From NCBI RefSeq assembly GCF_030464885.1, contig NZ_JALPRJ010000014.1, positions 1-64,000 on the forward strand: a stretch of 64,000 bases of DNA, in the 5' to 3' direction. Positions 7,022-17,900 of the stretch are shown in pieces; position 1 is the stretch's first letter, and each line of letters opens with the position of its first letter. A model generated the notes under the pieces. The model made no database searches, was not told the origin of the DNA, and worked only from the letters and a program-made list of their open reading frames with translations. This stretch comes from Caballeronia sp. SEWSISQ10-4 2. GTDB taxonomy: Bacteria; Pseudomonadota; Gammaproteobacteria; Burkholderiales; Burkholderiaceae. Made by a program: the position numbers and the translations under genes.

Positions 7022-10000
7022 GTGTCAATCCGCGTCGCGTTGAACCATGTCACGCACTACCGTTATGACCGCCTCGTCGGCCTTTCACCGCAGGTCGTGC
7101 GCTTGCGGCCCGCGCCGCATTGCCGTACCCCGATCGTCTCGTATTCGATGCGGGTCGAGCCAGTCGAGCATTTCATCAACTGGCAGCAGGACGCGTTCGC
7201 CAACTATCAGGCGCGGCTCGTCTTTCCCGAGAAGACGCGGGAATTCAAAATAACAATCGATCTGGTCGCCGAGATGGCGGTCTACAACCCCTTCGACTTC
7301 TTCCTCGAACCGTACGCCGAGAAATTCCCGTTCGAGTACGAACCCCAGCTCGTGGCTGAGCTTGCGCCGTATCTGATCAAGCGTGAGCCCACGCCGTTGC
7401 TGGCCAAGTTTGTCGACAGCATCGACAAGACGGCTAAAGTAACGGCCGATTTCCTGGTCGAGCTGAACCAGCGGCTGCAGCACGACATTGGCTACGTGAT
7501 TCGCATGGAACCCGGCGTGCAGACGCCGGAGGAGACGCTCGAAAAAGCGTTGGGATCGTGTCGCGATACCGGTTGGCTGCTCGTCGAAACCTTGCGTCAG
7601 CTCGGGCTGGCAGCGCGGTTCGTTTCAGGTTATCTGATCCAGCTCACCCCGGATCAGAAGTCCCTCGATGGCCCGAGCGGCACCGAAGTCGACTTCACCG
7701 ACCTGCACGCGTGGTGCGAGGTCTTCCTGCCCGGCGCGGGCTGGATCGGGCTCGACCCGACCTCCGGGCTGCTGGCCGGCGAGGGGCATATCCCCGTTGC
7801 CTGCACGCCTGAGCCGGGCAGCGCGGCGCCTATTTCCGGCGCTGTCGACGAAAGCGAAGTCGAGTTCGAGCACATCATGCAAGTCCAGCGCGTGCTCGAA
7901 ACGCCGCGCGTGACGAAACCCTACACGGAAGAAGTGTGGTCCGCGGTCCAGACGATGGGCGCACAGGTCGACCAGCAACTCAACGACATGGACGTGCGCC
8001 TGACGATGGGCGGCGAGCCCACGTTCGTCGCCGTGACCGACCGCGACGCGGCGGAATGGAACACGGATGCACTGGGACCGACGAAGCGCGGTTACGCGGT
8101 GTCGCTGATGGACAAGCTGCGAGCGCGCTATGGCGTGGGCGGCTTCCTGCATCTGGGGCAAGGTAAGTGGTATCCCGGCGAACAGTTGCCGCGTTGGGCC
8201 ATGTCGCTCTTCTGGCGCGCGGATGGCGAGCCGATCTGGGAAGACCCGACGCTCTTTGCCGATGAACGCGATCCCGGCCATTACACCGCTGAAGATGCAC
8301 GTCGTTTCATCGAGCATCTGGCGGACAAGGTCTCGCTGGATCCCTCGTATATCCAGCCCGGCTACGAGGACACTTTCTACTATCTGTGGCGTGAACGCCG
8401 CTTGCCGGTGAACGTGGACCCGTTCGAATCGGAACTCGAAGACGAGATGGAGCGTATGCGGTTGCGCCGCGTGTTCGACGCGGGTTTATCGCAGGTGACG
8501 GGTTATGTGCTGCCTATCGCGCGGGAACGCGATATCCCGATGCAGGCGCCGACTTGGGTCAGCGGCCCATGGTTCTTCCGCGATGGACGCATGTACCTGA
8601 TTCCCGGCGACTCGCCGATGGGTTACCGCTTGCCGCTCGAATCGCTGCCGTGGGTGAGCGCCGGGGACTATCCGTATCAACACCCGCACGATCCGTTCGC
8701 ACCGCCCGTGCCCTTGCGCGAGGCGATGGAATTGCGCATGCAGTATCGCGGCGGCGTGGTGCCTGGGATCGGTAGTGAAGGTCGAGCCGAGGGTGAAGGC
8801 GCAACGGGCGCTGGCGCCGGCGCGGCTGCAGGCACAGGACAGCGGCCTGCTACCTCTGCTATGTCCACCCGCGAACCATCGCGCGGCGAGTCCGCTTCGT
8901 GGATCCGGCGTACGGCGCTGTGCGTCGAAGCGCGCGATCCGGCGCGTGCGGCGGGACCGGACGTTGAAGAGAAGTCGTTTGGGAGCGGCAAGAGCCTGCT
9001 GCATGTGTTCATGCCGCCGCTGACCGAACTCGACGACTACCTCGACCTGCTTGCCGCCATCGAGGCAACGGCCGCCGATCTGCACATGAAGGTGGTGATA
9101 GAAGGGTACCCGCCGCCACGCGATGCCCGTCTGAAGATGCTTCAGGTGACGCCTGACCCGGGCGTGATCGAAGTGAACATCCATCCGGCTTCGAGCTGGG
9201 ATCAACTTGTCGATCACACCGAGTACCTGTATCAGTCGGCGCATGAAAGTTATCTGAGCACCGAGAAGTTCATGACCGACGGGCGTCACACCGGGACGGG
9301 CGGCGGCAATCACTTCGTGCTCGGCGGTGCGACGCCCGCGGACAGCCCGTTCCTGCGGCGTCCCGACTTGCTGGCGAGCTTGATCGCGTACTTCATCAAC
9401 CATCCGTCGATGTCGTATCTGTTCTCGGGATTGTTTCTCGGACCGACGAGCCAGGCGCCCCGCGTGGACGAGGCGCGCAACGACCAGCTTTACGAACTGG
9501 AGATTGCTTTCAAGGAGATCGAGCATCAGCTCGAACGTCTGGGCGGGCGCGACAGTGCGCAGTTGCCGCCCTGGCTGATCGACCGTACCTTACGCAATCT
9601 TCTTATCGATGTGACGGGCAATACGCATCGCGCGGAGTTTTGCATCGACAAGCTGTATTCCCCCGATGGCCCGACCGGCCGGCTCGGCCTGCTCGAACTG
9701 CGAGGCTTCGAAATGCCGCCGCACGCGCGCATGAGCCTTGTCCAGCAATTGCTGCTGCGTGCGCTGGTCGCGCGGTTCTGGGACAAGCCGTACACCACGC
9801 GCCTCACGCGCTGGGGCACTGAGCTGCATGACCGTTTCCTGCTTGGCACTTTCATTGAAATGGATTTCCACGATGTCATCGCGGATCTCAATGAAGCCGG
9901 TTATGCTTTCGATGCCGCATGGTTCGCGCCGCATTTCGAGTTCCGTTTTCCGCTGGTCGGCGCGGTCCAGACGAACGGTATCGAACTGGTGGTGCGCAGC

Positions 10001-10486
10001 GCGCTCGAACCGTGGCACGTCATGGGCGAGCAGGGGTCGCCCGGCGGCACGGTGCGTTACGTCGATTCGTCGGTGGAGCGGCTCGAAGTGCGGGTGCTGG
10101 GACTCAACGACAATCGGCATGTGGTGACGGTCAACGGCGTGCCTTTACCGTTGCAACCCACGGGCCGGGTGAGCGAGCACGTGGCCGGGGTGCGTTTCCG
10201 GGCGTGGTCCCAGCCGACGGCGCTGCATCCGTCGATTGGCGTGGATGCGCCGCTCACGTTCGACATCGTGGACACCTGGAGCAACCGGTCCATCGGCGGA
10301 TGCCGGTATCATGTAGCCCATCCGGGTGGCCGCAATTATGTGACCTATCCGGTCAACGCATACGAGGCGGAAAGCCGGCGGCGTTCGCGCTTTTTCAGAA
10401 TCGGCCATACGCCTGGGCGCATGGTCGTGGAGGAACCGAAGCGGAGCCTGGAGTTTCCGTTCACACTCGATCTGCGCCGACGGTAG
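7022..10486 (+). CDS. Transglutaminase-DUF2126 large protein
   Basis: A 1154-residue protein. Residues 1-290 are a bacterial transglutaminase: an N-terminal beta region (RVALNHVTHYRYDR), then GSCRDTGWLLVE with the catalytic Cys, HAWCEVFLPGAGW with the His, and LDPTSG with the Asp, so the triad is complete. From about residue 320 onward it is the DUF2126 region (VRLTMGGEPTFV, then HLGQGKWYPGEQLPRW), which is always fused or adjacent to this transglutaminase type. A low-complexity Gly/Ala-rich linker sits near residues 585-620. The GTG start has AGGAG 6 bases upstream. It is followed by the ATP-grasp gene after 24 bases. The biochemical role of DUF2126 is not established. Confidence 0.92.
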   Translation: MSIRVALNHVTHYRYDRLVGLSPQVVRLRPAPHCRTPIVSYSMRVEPVEHFINWQQDAFANYQARLVFPEKTREFKITIDLVAEMAVYNPFDFFLEPYAEKFPFEYEPQLVAELAPYLIKREPTPLLAKFVDSIDKTAKVTADFLVELNQRLQHDIGYVIRMEPGVQTPEETLEKALGSCRDTGWLLVETLRQLGLAARFVSGYLIQLTPDQKSLDGPSGTEVDFTDLHAWCEVFLPGAGWIGLDPTSGLLAGEGHIPVACTPEPGSAAPISGAVDESEVEFEHIMQVQRVLETPRVTKPYTEEVWSAVQTMGAQVDQQLNDMDVRLTMGGEPTFVAVTDRDAAEWNTDALGPTKRGYAVSLMDKLRARYGVGGFLHLGQGKWYPGEQLPRWAMSLFWRADGEPIWEDPTLFADERDPGHYTAEDARRFIEHLADKVSLDPSYIQPGYEDTFYYLWRERRLPVNVDPFESELEDEMERMRLRRVFDAGLSQVTGYVLPIARERDIPMQAPTWVSGPWFFRDGRMYLIPGDSPMGYRLPLESLPWVSAGDYPYQHPHDPFAPPVPLREAMELRMQYRGGVVPGIGSEGRAEGEGATGAGAGAAAGTGQRPATSAMSTREPSRGESASWIRRTALCVEARDPARAAGPDVEEKSFGSGKSLLHVFMPPLTELDDYLDLLAAIEATAADLHMKVVIEGYPPPRDARLKMLQVTPDPGVIEVNIHPASSWDQLVDHTEYLYQSAHESYLSTEKFMTDGRHTGTGGGNHFVLGGATPADSPFLRRPDLLASLIAYFINHPSMSYLFSGLFLGPTSQAPRVDEARNDQLYELEIAFKEIEHQLERLGGRDSAQLPPWLIDRTLRNLLIDVTGNTHRAEFCIDKLYSPDGPTGRLGLLELRGFEMPPHARMSLVQQLLLRALVARFWDKPYTTRLTRWGTELHDRFLLGTFIEMDFHDVIADLNEAGYAFDAAWFAPHFEFRFPLVGAVQTNGIELVVRSALEPWHVMGEQGSPGGTVRYVDSSVERLEVRVLGLNDNRHVVTVNGVPLPLQPTGRVSEHVAGVRFRAWSQPTALHPSIGVDAPLTFDIVDTWSNRSIGGCRYHVAHPGGRNYVTYPVNAYEAESRRRSRFFRIGHTPGRMVVEEPKRSLEFPFTLDLRRR

Positions 10487-10510
10487 CCTCATCAACGAAA
10501 ACAGCTCAAT

Positions 10511-13084
10511 TTGGCCTTCCAATCAACGCTTCCGTTTGAAGCAATCACGAACCGCGCGAGTGTGTCGTCACACCTTCGCGCGGTACCGGCCCGGGAGGGC
10601 CATTGGGACGAACTGCGCGACGCGTCCGGCCAGTTGCGCGCCCCCTGGCAGCAATTCTTCGACCTGCTCGGCGACGACGGCATAGCCGATCTCGACCGGG
10701 CGACCGCTTCCATTGCGCAGCAGGTCCGCGACAACGACATCAGCTACAACGTCTATGCGGACAAGGGCGAACCTCGTCCGTGGGCGCTGGACCTGCTGCC
10801 GTTTCTCATCGACGAGGGCGAGTGGTCGGTGATCGAACGCGCCGTGACGCAGCGCGCCAAGTTGCTCAATGCCATCGTCGCCGATATCTACGGGCCGCAG
10901 ACGCTGCTGCACGACGGCCTGCTGCCGCCGGCGCTGGTCTTCGGGCATCAAGGCTATCTACGCTCGGTGAAGGGGTTCGTGCCGCCCGGCGCGCAGTATC
11001 TGCAGCTTGTTGCCGTGGACCTGACGCGCGCGCCCAACGGCACATGGACCGTGATGGCGCACCGGACGGAAGCGCCGTCCGGACTCGGTTATGCGCTGGA
11101 AAATCGCCTGATTGTCTCGGACGTGTTCGCCGAACCGTTCCGCTCGATGAAGGTCCAGAGGCTTGCCCCGTTTTATTCGCAACTGATCGCTGCGCTGGTT
11201 CAAGGCGGCCGGGCCACGATGTCGGGCGAGGGCTCGCCGCACATCGCGCTGCTGACGCCGGGGCCTTTCAGCGAAACCTTCTTCGAGCATGCGTTCCTTG
11301 CTCGTTATCTCGGCGTTACGCTCGTTGAAGGCAAGGACCTGACCGTACGCGACGACATGCTGTTCCTGAAGACATTCGCGGGACTGGAACGGGTTCATGT
11401 ACTGATGCGGCGTCTGGACGATGCATTCTGCGATCCGGTCGAATTGCGCGCCGATTCCAGCATCGGCGTGCCCGGCCTGTTGCAGGTGATGCGGGCCGGC
11501 AACGTGATGGTGTCGAACGTGCCGGGCTCGGGGTTTGTCGAATCGCCGGCGTTGCATGGTTTCCTGCCGGCCATCTCGCGTGCGTTGCTGAACGAACCCC
11601 TGGAGCTCGCTAGCGTACCGACGTGGTGGTGCGGTGAAGAGGCCGCGCGCGAAGCGGTGCTGGGGCGCCTGGACAAGGCATTCGTGATTCCCACCTGGCC
11701 CGGCGTGGAACTCAACGGCGGCAGCCCGCGCGGTTTTGGTGACGGCCTGCAATCCCTGGCCGGCTGGCGCGCGCGGATCGAGACCATGCCGGACGCGTTC
11801 ACTATCCAGAACCTGTTTCCGAGTTCGCACGCGGCGCGTTACGAAGACAACACGTTGACAGGCCGGCCGTCGGTGCTGCGGGTGTATGCGATTGCGAATA
11901 TCGATGGCGGCTGGTCCGTGATGCCGGGCGGATTCACTCGGCTTGGGGCCGAGCGCCAACCGTCGGTGTCGATGCAATACGGCAGCAGCAGCGTTGACAC
12001 CTGGGTGTTGTCGAGCAAGCCGGCTTCGAGCCTCTCGCTGCTCCCCACGCCGATGAAACCCGCCGATCTTGCCCGCAAGCATCGGACCGTGTCGAGCCGC
12101 GCCGCTGAAAATCTGTTCTGGGCCGGACGCTACGGAGAGCGTGCTGAAAACAACGTGCGGCTGATGCGCGTGATCCTTTCTTCGATCGACAGCAACGACT
12201 CCGAGAGCATGCTGGAGACTATGGTGGATCTCGCGTGGCAGTGTGGGCTGCTGCCGCCGGGAACGCCGCTCCAGGGGCATACCGCGCGGGGGCTGGAACG
12301 CCTGCTGGTTGCCAACATAGGCGAGAACGGCTCGGCGGCGAGCATCGGCCAGAATCTCGCCAGCCAGGTGCGCGCGAGCGGTGAAATTCGCGGACGTCTT
12401 TCGACCGATCACTGGCGCACGATCCTTGCCGCTAGAAACGATTTCCGCGACGCCATCCAGATCTTCAAGCCGGGACCGGGGGTGGAGCGTTATGACCGCG
12501 TGAAACTCACGCGCACGCTCGAGACGCTGGGAACACAGCTGCTCTCGATCAGCGGCGCACAGGGCGACCGCATGACACGCGACGAAGCGTGGAAGCTGGT
12601 GTTCGCGGGAAGGCACATCGAACGTGTCTGGACCATGACCACCTTTCTGCGGGTCATCGCCGAGCATGGGCAGATGGCCACGCCGGCCGGTTTCGATTTG
12701 CTGCTGCAACTGTTCGACAGCACGCTCACGTATCGATCTCTGTATCCGGGGCGCTTCGAGGTGCCTGCGTTGATCGACTTGCTGGTGGTCGAGCCGACCA
12801 ATCCGCGCGGGCTGTACGGTGTGTACTCGCGGCTGTGCACGAAGCTCAACGAGATTTCGATTGCCGCCGGCAACACAACCCACGGCGCGTTCAGCGACGC
12901 GACGCTGCTGCTGAAGTCGTTGCGAGGACTTGAACAACTATGCACGACTGATGAAGAAGGCAACTATGGCGAACTCATTCAGGCTTGCGAGGAACTGGGC
13001 GATCACGTGAGCGCCGCTGCACATGAAATCAGCGCGCGCTACTTCAGCCATGCGAATACGCAGGCATTGCAGGTGTCGTCGTGA
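10511..13084 (+). CDS. Circularly permuted ATP-grasp fused to alpha-E domain
   Basis: An 857-residue fusion. The N-terminal half (about 60-510) is a circularly permuted type 2 ATP-grasp, with NVYADKGEPRPWALDLLP, the YGPQTLLHDGLLPPAL segment and ALENRLIVSD as family marks. The C-terminal half (about 520-850) is the helical alpha-E domain, starting SRAAENLFWAGRYGERAE. In many bacteria these are two adjacent genes. ATP-grasp enzymes join a carboxylate to an amine through an acyl-phosphate, so a peptide or amide product is expected, but the substrate is unknown. The TTG start at 10511 lacks a good ribosome-binding site; a GTG at 10562 is the alternative. The stop overlaps the next start (GTGA), which shows translational coupling to the transglutaminase. 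Confidence 0.92.
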   Translation: MAFQSTLPFEAITNRASVSSHLRAVPAREGHWDELRDASGQLRAPWQQFFDLLGDDGIADLDRATASIAQQVRDNDISYNVYADKGEPRPWALDLLPFLIDEGEWSVIERAVTQRAKLLNAIVADIYGPQTLLHDGLLPPALVFGHQGYLRSVKGFVPPGAQYLQLVAVDLTRAPNGTWTVMAHRTEAPSGLGYALENRLIVSDVFAEPFRSMKVQRLAPFYSQLIAALVQGGRATMSGEGSPHIALLTPGPFSETFFEHAFLARYLGVTLVEGKDLTVRDDMLFLKTFAGLERVHVLMRRLDDAFCDPVELRADSSIGVPGLLQVMRAGNVMVSNVPGSGFVESPALHGFLPAISRALLNEPLELASVPTWWCGEEAAREAVLGRLDKAFVIPTWPGVELNGGSPRGFGDGLQSLAGWRARIETMPDAFTIQNLFPSSHAARYEDNTLTGRPSVLRVYAIANIDGGWSVMPGGFTRLGAERQPSVSMQYGSSSVDTWVLSSKPASSLSLLPTPMKPADLARKHRTVSSRAAENLFWAGRYGERAENNVRLMRVILSSIDSNDSESMLETMVDLAWQCGLLPPGTPLQGHTARGLERLLVANIGENGSAASIGQNLASQVRASGEIRGRLSTDHWRTILAARNDFRDAIQIFKPGPGVERYDRVKLTRTLETLGTQLLSISGAQGDRMTRDEAWKLVFAGRHIERVWTMTTFLRVIAEHGQMATPAGFDLLLQLFDSTLTYRSLYPGRFEVPALIDLLVVEPTNPRGLYGVYSRLCTKLNEISIAAGNTTHGAFSDATLLLKSLRGLEQLCTTDEEGNYGELIQACEELGDHVSAAAHEISARYFSHANTQALQVSS

Positions 13085-13986
13085 AGATTCCGAAAACCGT
13101 GTTGTGGGTGTCTCATCGGACGACGTACCGCTATTCCACTTATGTGGAGACGGCCCAGCATCTCGCGACTATCCGGCCGCAGAACTGCGCGTGGCAGCGT
13201 GTGATTTCCCACAGCGAAAGCATCGAGCCGAAGCCGCTGTACATCAATAATCGCGTCGATACCTTCGGCAACGACGTGCTGTATTTTTCGCTCGAGTCGC
13301 CGCACCGGTCATTGCAGATGATCAGCGAAACGACCGTTGAACTGACGCCGCGATGGGCCTCGCTCGATCCGGCCGCGACCCCGGCATGGGACGAGGTCGC
13401 GAAGAGCATGCGCTTCAGCGCCCGCGCGCCGTTCCACCCGGAGACGGAGTTCTGCTTCGCGTCGCCGAATATCAGTCTCGGGCAGGACCTGCGGGACTAT
13501 GCGCTGAAGAGTTTTCCGGCGGGGATGCCGCTGGCGCAGGGAGCGATCGACTTGATGCACCGGATTCATGGCGACTTCAAGTACAAGCCTTTGGCAACGT
13601 CCTATGACACGCCGGCGCATCGCGCGTTTGAAATGCGCCGTGGTGTTTGTCAGGACTTTGCGCAGGTGATGATCGGATGCATGCGCGCGCTTGGGTTGCC
13701 GGCGCGGTACGTGAGCGGGTATCTGCGCAATGATCCGGCGCCGGGGCAGGAGCGCTTGATTGGCGCGGATGCGTCGCATGCGTGGGTGTCGGTGTTCTGC
13801 CCGGGGAGCGGGTGGATCGATCTGGATCCGACCAACGATGTGCTCGCCGATCTGGAGCATGTGACGCTTGCCACAGGGCGGGACTATAGCGATGTGTCGC
13901 TGCTGCGAGGGATGATTCTCGGCGGCGGGTCGCATCGGGTCGATGTGGGTGTGAGTGTGCTGGCGCTGGACGCGGATCCTGAGTAA
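13081..13986 (+). CDS. Transglutaminase-like protein
   Basis: A 301-residue protein with an N-terminal beta-sandwich (VSHRTTYRYSTYVETAQH) and a transglutaminase core. The nucleophile Cys is in RRGVCQDFAQVMIG near residue 190, the His in DASHAWVSVF near 235, and the Asp in WIDLDPTND, so the triad is complete. It starts with a GTG that overlaps the stop of the ATP-grasp/alpha-E gene by 4 bases. That overlap ties its translation to the amide-forming enzyme. Family members are thought to act as amide or isopeptide hydrolases or transferases. The last 40 residues vary. It ends the plus-strand part of the cluster. Confidence 0.92.
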   Translation: MKIPKTVLWVSHRTTYRYSTYVETAQHLATIRPQNCAWQRVISHSESIEPKPLYINNRVDTFGNDVLYFSLESPHRSLQMISETTVELTPRWASLDPAATPAWDEVAKSMRFSARAPFHPETEFCFASPNISLGQDLRDYALKSFPAGMPLAQGAIDLMHRIHGDFKYKPLATSYDTPAHRAFEMRRGVCQDFAQVMIGCMRALGLPARYVSGYLRNDPAPGQERLIGADASHAWVSVFCPGSGWIDLDPTNDVLADLEHVTLATGRDYSDVSLLRGMILGGGSHRVDVGVSVLALDADPE

Positions 13987-14905
13987 TTGAGTGCTTTTCG
14001 TTCGCGCCGGCAGTAGTCCAATCCGTCTGTCGACGCGGGCGTGTCGAGTACATTTACTCGTTCGGTTTTCTCGAAAGCGGGTCTTCCGAATTACTCTGGA
14101 TATTAACGATCCAGTAACGACTTTATGTCAGCGCGTGAGTGTCGTCCGCGACCCACTGCCAGGCGCCATCACGTTGACGACACAATTGCCTGATATGACG
14201 CGATAAAAAAATTAGAAGTCGACATTACCCAATCAAGACACCTCTACTGTGCGACGGAATAGGCGATTTGTTTCTGTAGACAAACAAAAACAATTATGCG
14301 AAAGTTTCATCAGCACTTACGGGAACTTACCTTGTCTTACTGCGCCACGGAAATCCACGTCGACGCGAACATTTCTCGGTCATCAGTTCACATAGTGCGC
14401 AAAACGTCGCTGAAACAGAAATATGACACTTGCAGCGCGGCATAGAGCGTTTGCCATGCCGCGCCGAGAGCACGATCGCAGCACTTCATTCGGGGGCCGG
14501 TAATTATGAGTATTCCGGGCAAGACAGTGCAAAGCAAACGTTTGGCACACCAACAATCGCCTTTAGGTAGGCAACTAGCGCTCTTTTGCGCAATGGGCAT
14601 CGATATGCCGTGGCCCTTCGGCCCTTCATAAGCCAACGGCCCGCTGCAGTCTGCGCGGCCAGGATGCCAGAAAATAGAAACGGTCCAGCCGCCCCTCATC
14701 GATACCTTCCTCATGTGAATCCTCCCGGCAGGAGGATGGCGCACGTTCACATTAAGGATGTCTAAGTATCGATGTCGGGCGCAAGGAAATGCAGTTCTCC
14801 CGCAATAGATAAATGCACTGCCAATCCTTTCCTTCTGACATATATGTATAGTTATCCTTATGAAAGATTAGGGGTAGGCGCTAGCAATATAGAACAGGAA
14901 AAAAC
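13987..14905. other. Long AT-richer intergenic region before the adhesin
   Basis: No well-supported gene is seen in these 919 bases. GC content falls compared with both flanks, which is common for adhesin upstream regions and may favour silencing proteins. The adhesin promoter and leader should lie at the 3' end. A minus-strand open frame with a strong ribosome-binding site (14388-14714) is listed separately with low confidence. Confidence 0.5.
14388..14714 (-). CDS. Doubtful small ORF with strong ribosome-binding site
   Basis: A 108-residue open frame begins at an ATG preceded by GGGAGGATTCAC, an excellent Shine-Dalgarno sequence. That sequence is itself one arm of a hairpin (ATCCTCC / GGAGGAT, 14719-14737), which could mask translation. 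The protein is Cys-rich (about eight Cys) with no recognised family and mixed codon use. It may be a real small regulated gene upstream of the adhesin or a chance frame. I favour neither strongly. Confidence 0.25.
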   Translation of the reverse strand: MRKVSMRGGWTVSIFWHPGRADCSGPLAYEGPKGHGISMPIAQKSASCLPKGDCWCAKRLLCTVLPGILIITGPRMKCCDRALGAAWQTLYAALQVSYFCFSDVLRTM

Positions 14906-17900
14906 ATGAACAAGGTATATCGGTCGATCTGGAATAAGGCGCTAGGTGCCTTTGTGGCTGTATCTGAGTTATGTGTGGCGCGGAGTAAAGGCAGGGGTGG
15001 GGCGACGCTGGTTTCTTCCGGGGCACATTCACGCAAGGACCACAGTGGAAGTTTCGGTGATCGTGGGTTGAAGCGCGTCCCTAAAAAACATCTCGCTGTT
15101 TTGTTGACGTGTATTTTTGTTACCGATGCGTGGGCACAACTCGCTGGCGGGACTGCGACAGGATCTGGTTCATTAGCGGCTGGCCCGGGATCGACAGCGT
15201 CAAATACACGCTCCGTGGCTTACGGCAATACCGCAACTGCAAGTGGCGTGGATGCCGTCTCTATGGGGGTCTTTTCAGTGGCTTCCGGAGGTCTGGCAAC
15301 TGCAATCGGGCAGGCCGCTACTGCGTCAGCAACTAATTCACTCGCCCTGGGCTGGACTGCGGTGGCGTCCGGTTCTAACGCAATATCGATTGGTGAGTTC
15401 TCGTTTGCAGGCAATAGCGGCGCTGTTTCCGTTGGACCGGGCGCCTCCGCATCTGGCTTGCTTGCTGTTGCGCTGGGCGACCTTGCCCTCTCCACCGGCA
15501 CGTCTTCGACAGCTTTGGGCCCGGGCGCCACCGCCTCCGCCGATAATGCAGTGGCACTTGGTCTAAATACCCATGCCTCCGGCGTTTCCGCGACGGCTTT
15601 AGGCGCTGGCAGCTCCGCCACAACAAATGCAACGGCCGTTGGCATCAATGCTTTCGCGTCGGGTTCTAACAGCGTGTCAATCGGTGCGGGCGCGAATACG
15701 ACCGGCGCGCAAAGCTCGGTATTGGGTCAAGGTGCAACGGCAAATCAGGCTAATACGACGGCAATAGGCAGCGGTGCAAGCACGACTGCAGCGGGGGCAT
15801 CAGCTTTGGGCGTTTCAGCCCAGGCAACCGGTGCCAGTTCCCTGGCGCTCGGTAGTGCCGACTCGACCGCTGAGGGCGGTGCAGGGACGCCGGTTGCGGC
15901 CGCTGCTCCAACTGCCTCAGGTATTCGCGCCATCGCAATCGGGGCAGGTGCGAGCGCCACCGGGAGCTCGTCGATCGCCGAAGGCGACGGTGCGTCGACA
16001 GGTGCCAACATCAACACAATAGCGATCGGGACTACGGCGAAGACGGCTAGTGCCGACGCCATCGCGATTGGCCTGGGTGCCTCCGCCTCGGGAGGGCAGG
16101 CGGTTTCGCTTGGTACCAACAATGTCGCTGGAGGCCTCAACTCCGTGGGTGTTGGCGCGTCGTCAACAGCAAATGGGCAAAGTGCAATCGCTGTCGGCAC
16201 CAGTAACAGCGCTAATGGAGTCAGTGCTGTTGCCATAGGTACTCTTGCCACCGCATCGAGCTTTGCTTCTATCGCGATTGGTGGAAATGGCTCAGGTGGC
16301 CCTGTCGTCTCATCGGGTGTCGGCTCGATCGCGTTGGGTTCCAGTGCATCTGCGTTTAACAATTCCGACGCTGCGTTGGGGCTCGGCGCTATCGCGGGAG
16401 TATCCGGATCGACGACGGTAACCAGGGATACGGCTGTTGGCGTATCGGCACAAGCGACGGGCGGTCAGGCATTCGCCGGCGGTAATGCTGCCACGGCATC
16501 GGGAGCGTCTGCGGTTGCCTTGGGTAACGGAGCCCAGGCCACGGGCGGCAATTCGATAGCCCAGGGCAGCGGAGCCAAGGCAAATTCGGCCGGCGCGGTA
16601 GCGATCGGCCAGACGGCAACGGCGACGGGAGGCCAGGCTGTGTCGATCGGTGTTGCCAATACTGCTAGCGGCAATGGTGCAGTAGCCATCGGCGATCCGA
16701 ACTCGGCGACCGGTACCGGTGCCATAGCGATGGGCGCGAACAATACGTCCAACGGCCAGGGCGCAATTGCGCTTGGCAATGCCAACACATCGACCGGTCA
16801 GGGCTCCGTCGCACTTGGCAACACGAGCAACGCGGCGGCAGCCGGTGCAGTGGCCCTGGGCGATACTGCGGTGGCCAATAACACCAACGACATAGCGCTG
16901 GGTTCGCATTCGACTACGGCAGCGCCACACACGGGGACGACTGCCCAGTTCGGCGGGACAGCAGCCGGTGTAGAGGCGGCTGCTTCGACCAATGGTGTGG
17001 TGTCGGTGGGTGCGGCGGGCACTGAACGCCAGATCCAGAACGTGGCGGCAGGCGTGATTTCGGCTACCAGCACCGATGCGATCAATGGGTCGCAGTTGAA
17101 CTCGGTAGTCACCGGCGTCAACAGCTTAGGTGCGTCAACGGCGGCAACGCTGGGCGGCAGCGCCACCTACAGTTCGGCCACAGGCAGCATCACCGGCTTC
17201 AGCCAGCCAATCAACAGTGTCAGCAGCACGGGTGCGGTGGGCGCAACCAGTGCGCAGACCACAGTGTCCGGTGCGCTTTCAGCGCTCAACACGAATGTCG
17301 ACAACACCGCGAATATCGCGGTCAAGTACGACGCAGCAGGCGGTAACACGATTACCTTGGGGGCGACCGGCGGTGCAGGCGCGCCGGCGGGCGGCGTCAC
17401 GATCACCAACCTGGCCGCGGGAGTCAATCCAACCGATGCGGTGAACGTCAGCCAGTTGACCAGCTCGACCACCTCGGCGGCAAATAGGTGGATCACCGGT
17501 AACCCGAGCACATACACGGCGCCGGCGGCTGCCGGTACGAACAGCACTGCGGTGGGTTCGGGTGCGGTCGCCAACGGCGCGGGCGATGTCGCGCTCGGTA
17601 ACGGCACCACCAGCAACGGCGCGGACGCGACCACCACCTACACGACGGCCAATGCCGTAGTGAACGGCCAGACTTTCACCGTGAACCAGGCTCCGGCCAA
17701 TGGTGCGGTGGCGGTCGGGCAGCGCCAGATTACCCAACTGGCCGATGGTGAGGTGAGCGCCACCAGCACCGATGCGGTGAACGGCAGCCAGTTGTACAAC
17801 GTGGGCCATACGCTGAGCGGGCAGGTGACCAACCTGGGCAACAGTGTGGCCTCCAGCCTGGGTGGTGGCAGCACCTATGACACCACGACCGGTACGGTAG

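Noticed and set aside
10958..12937. Long minus-strand open frame opposite the ATP-grasp/alpha-E gene
   Set aside because: It mirrors the coding frame of a well-recognised gene, is rich in Arg and His and has no domain. High-GC antisense frames are common.
4753..13986. Antiphage defence island reading of the transglutaminase/ATP-grasp cluster
   Set aside because: No nuclease, recombinase, or mobile-element context is seen; the families are broad and metabolic-looking.
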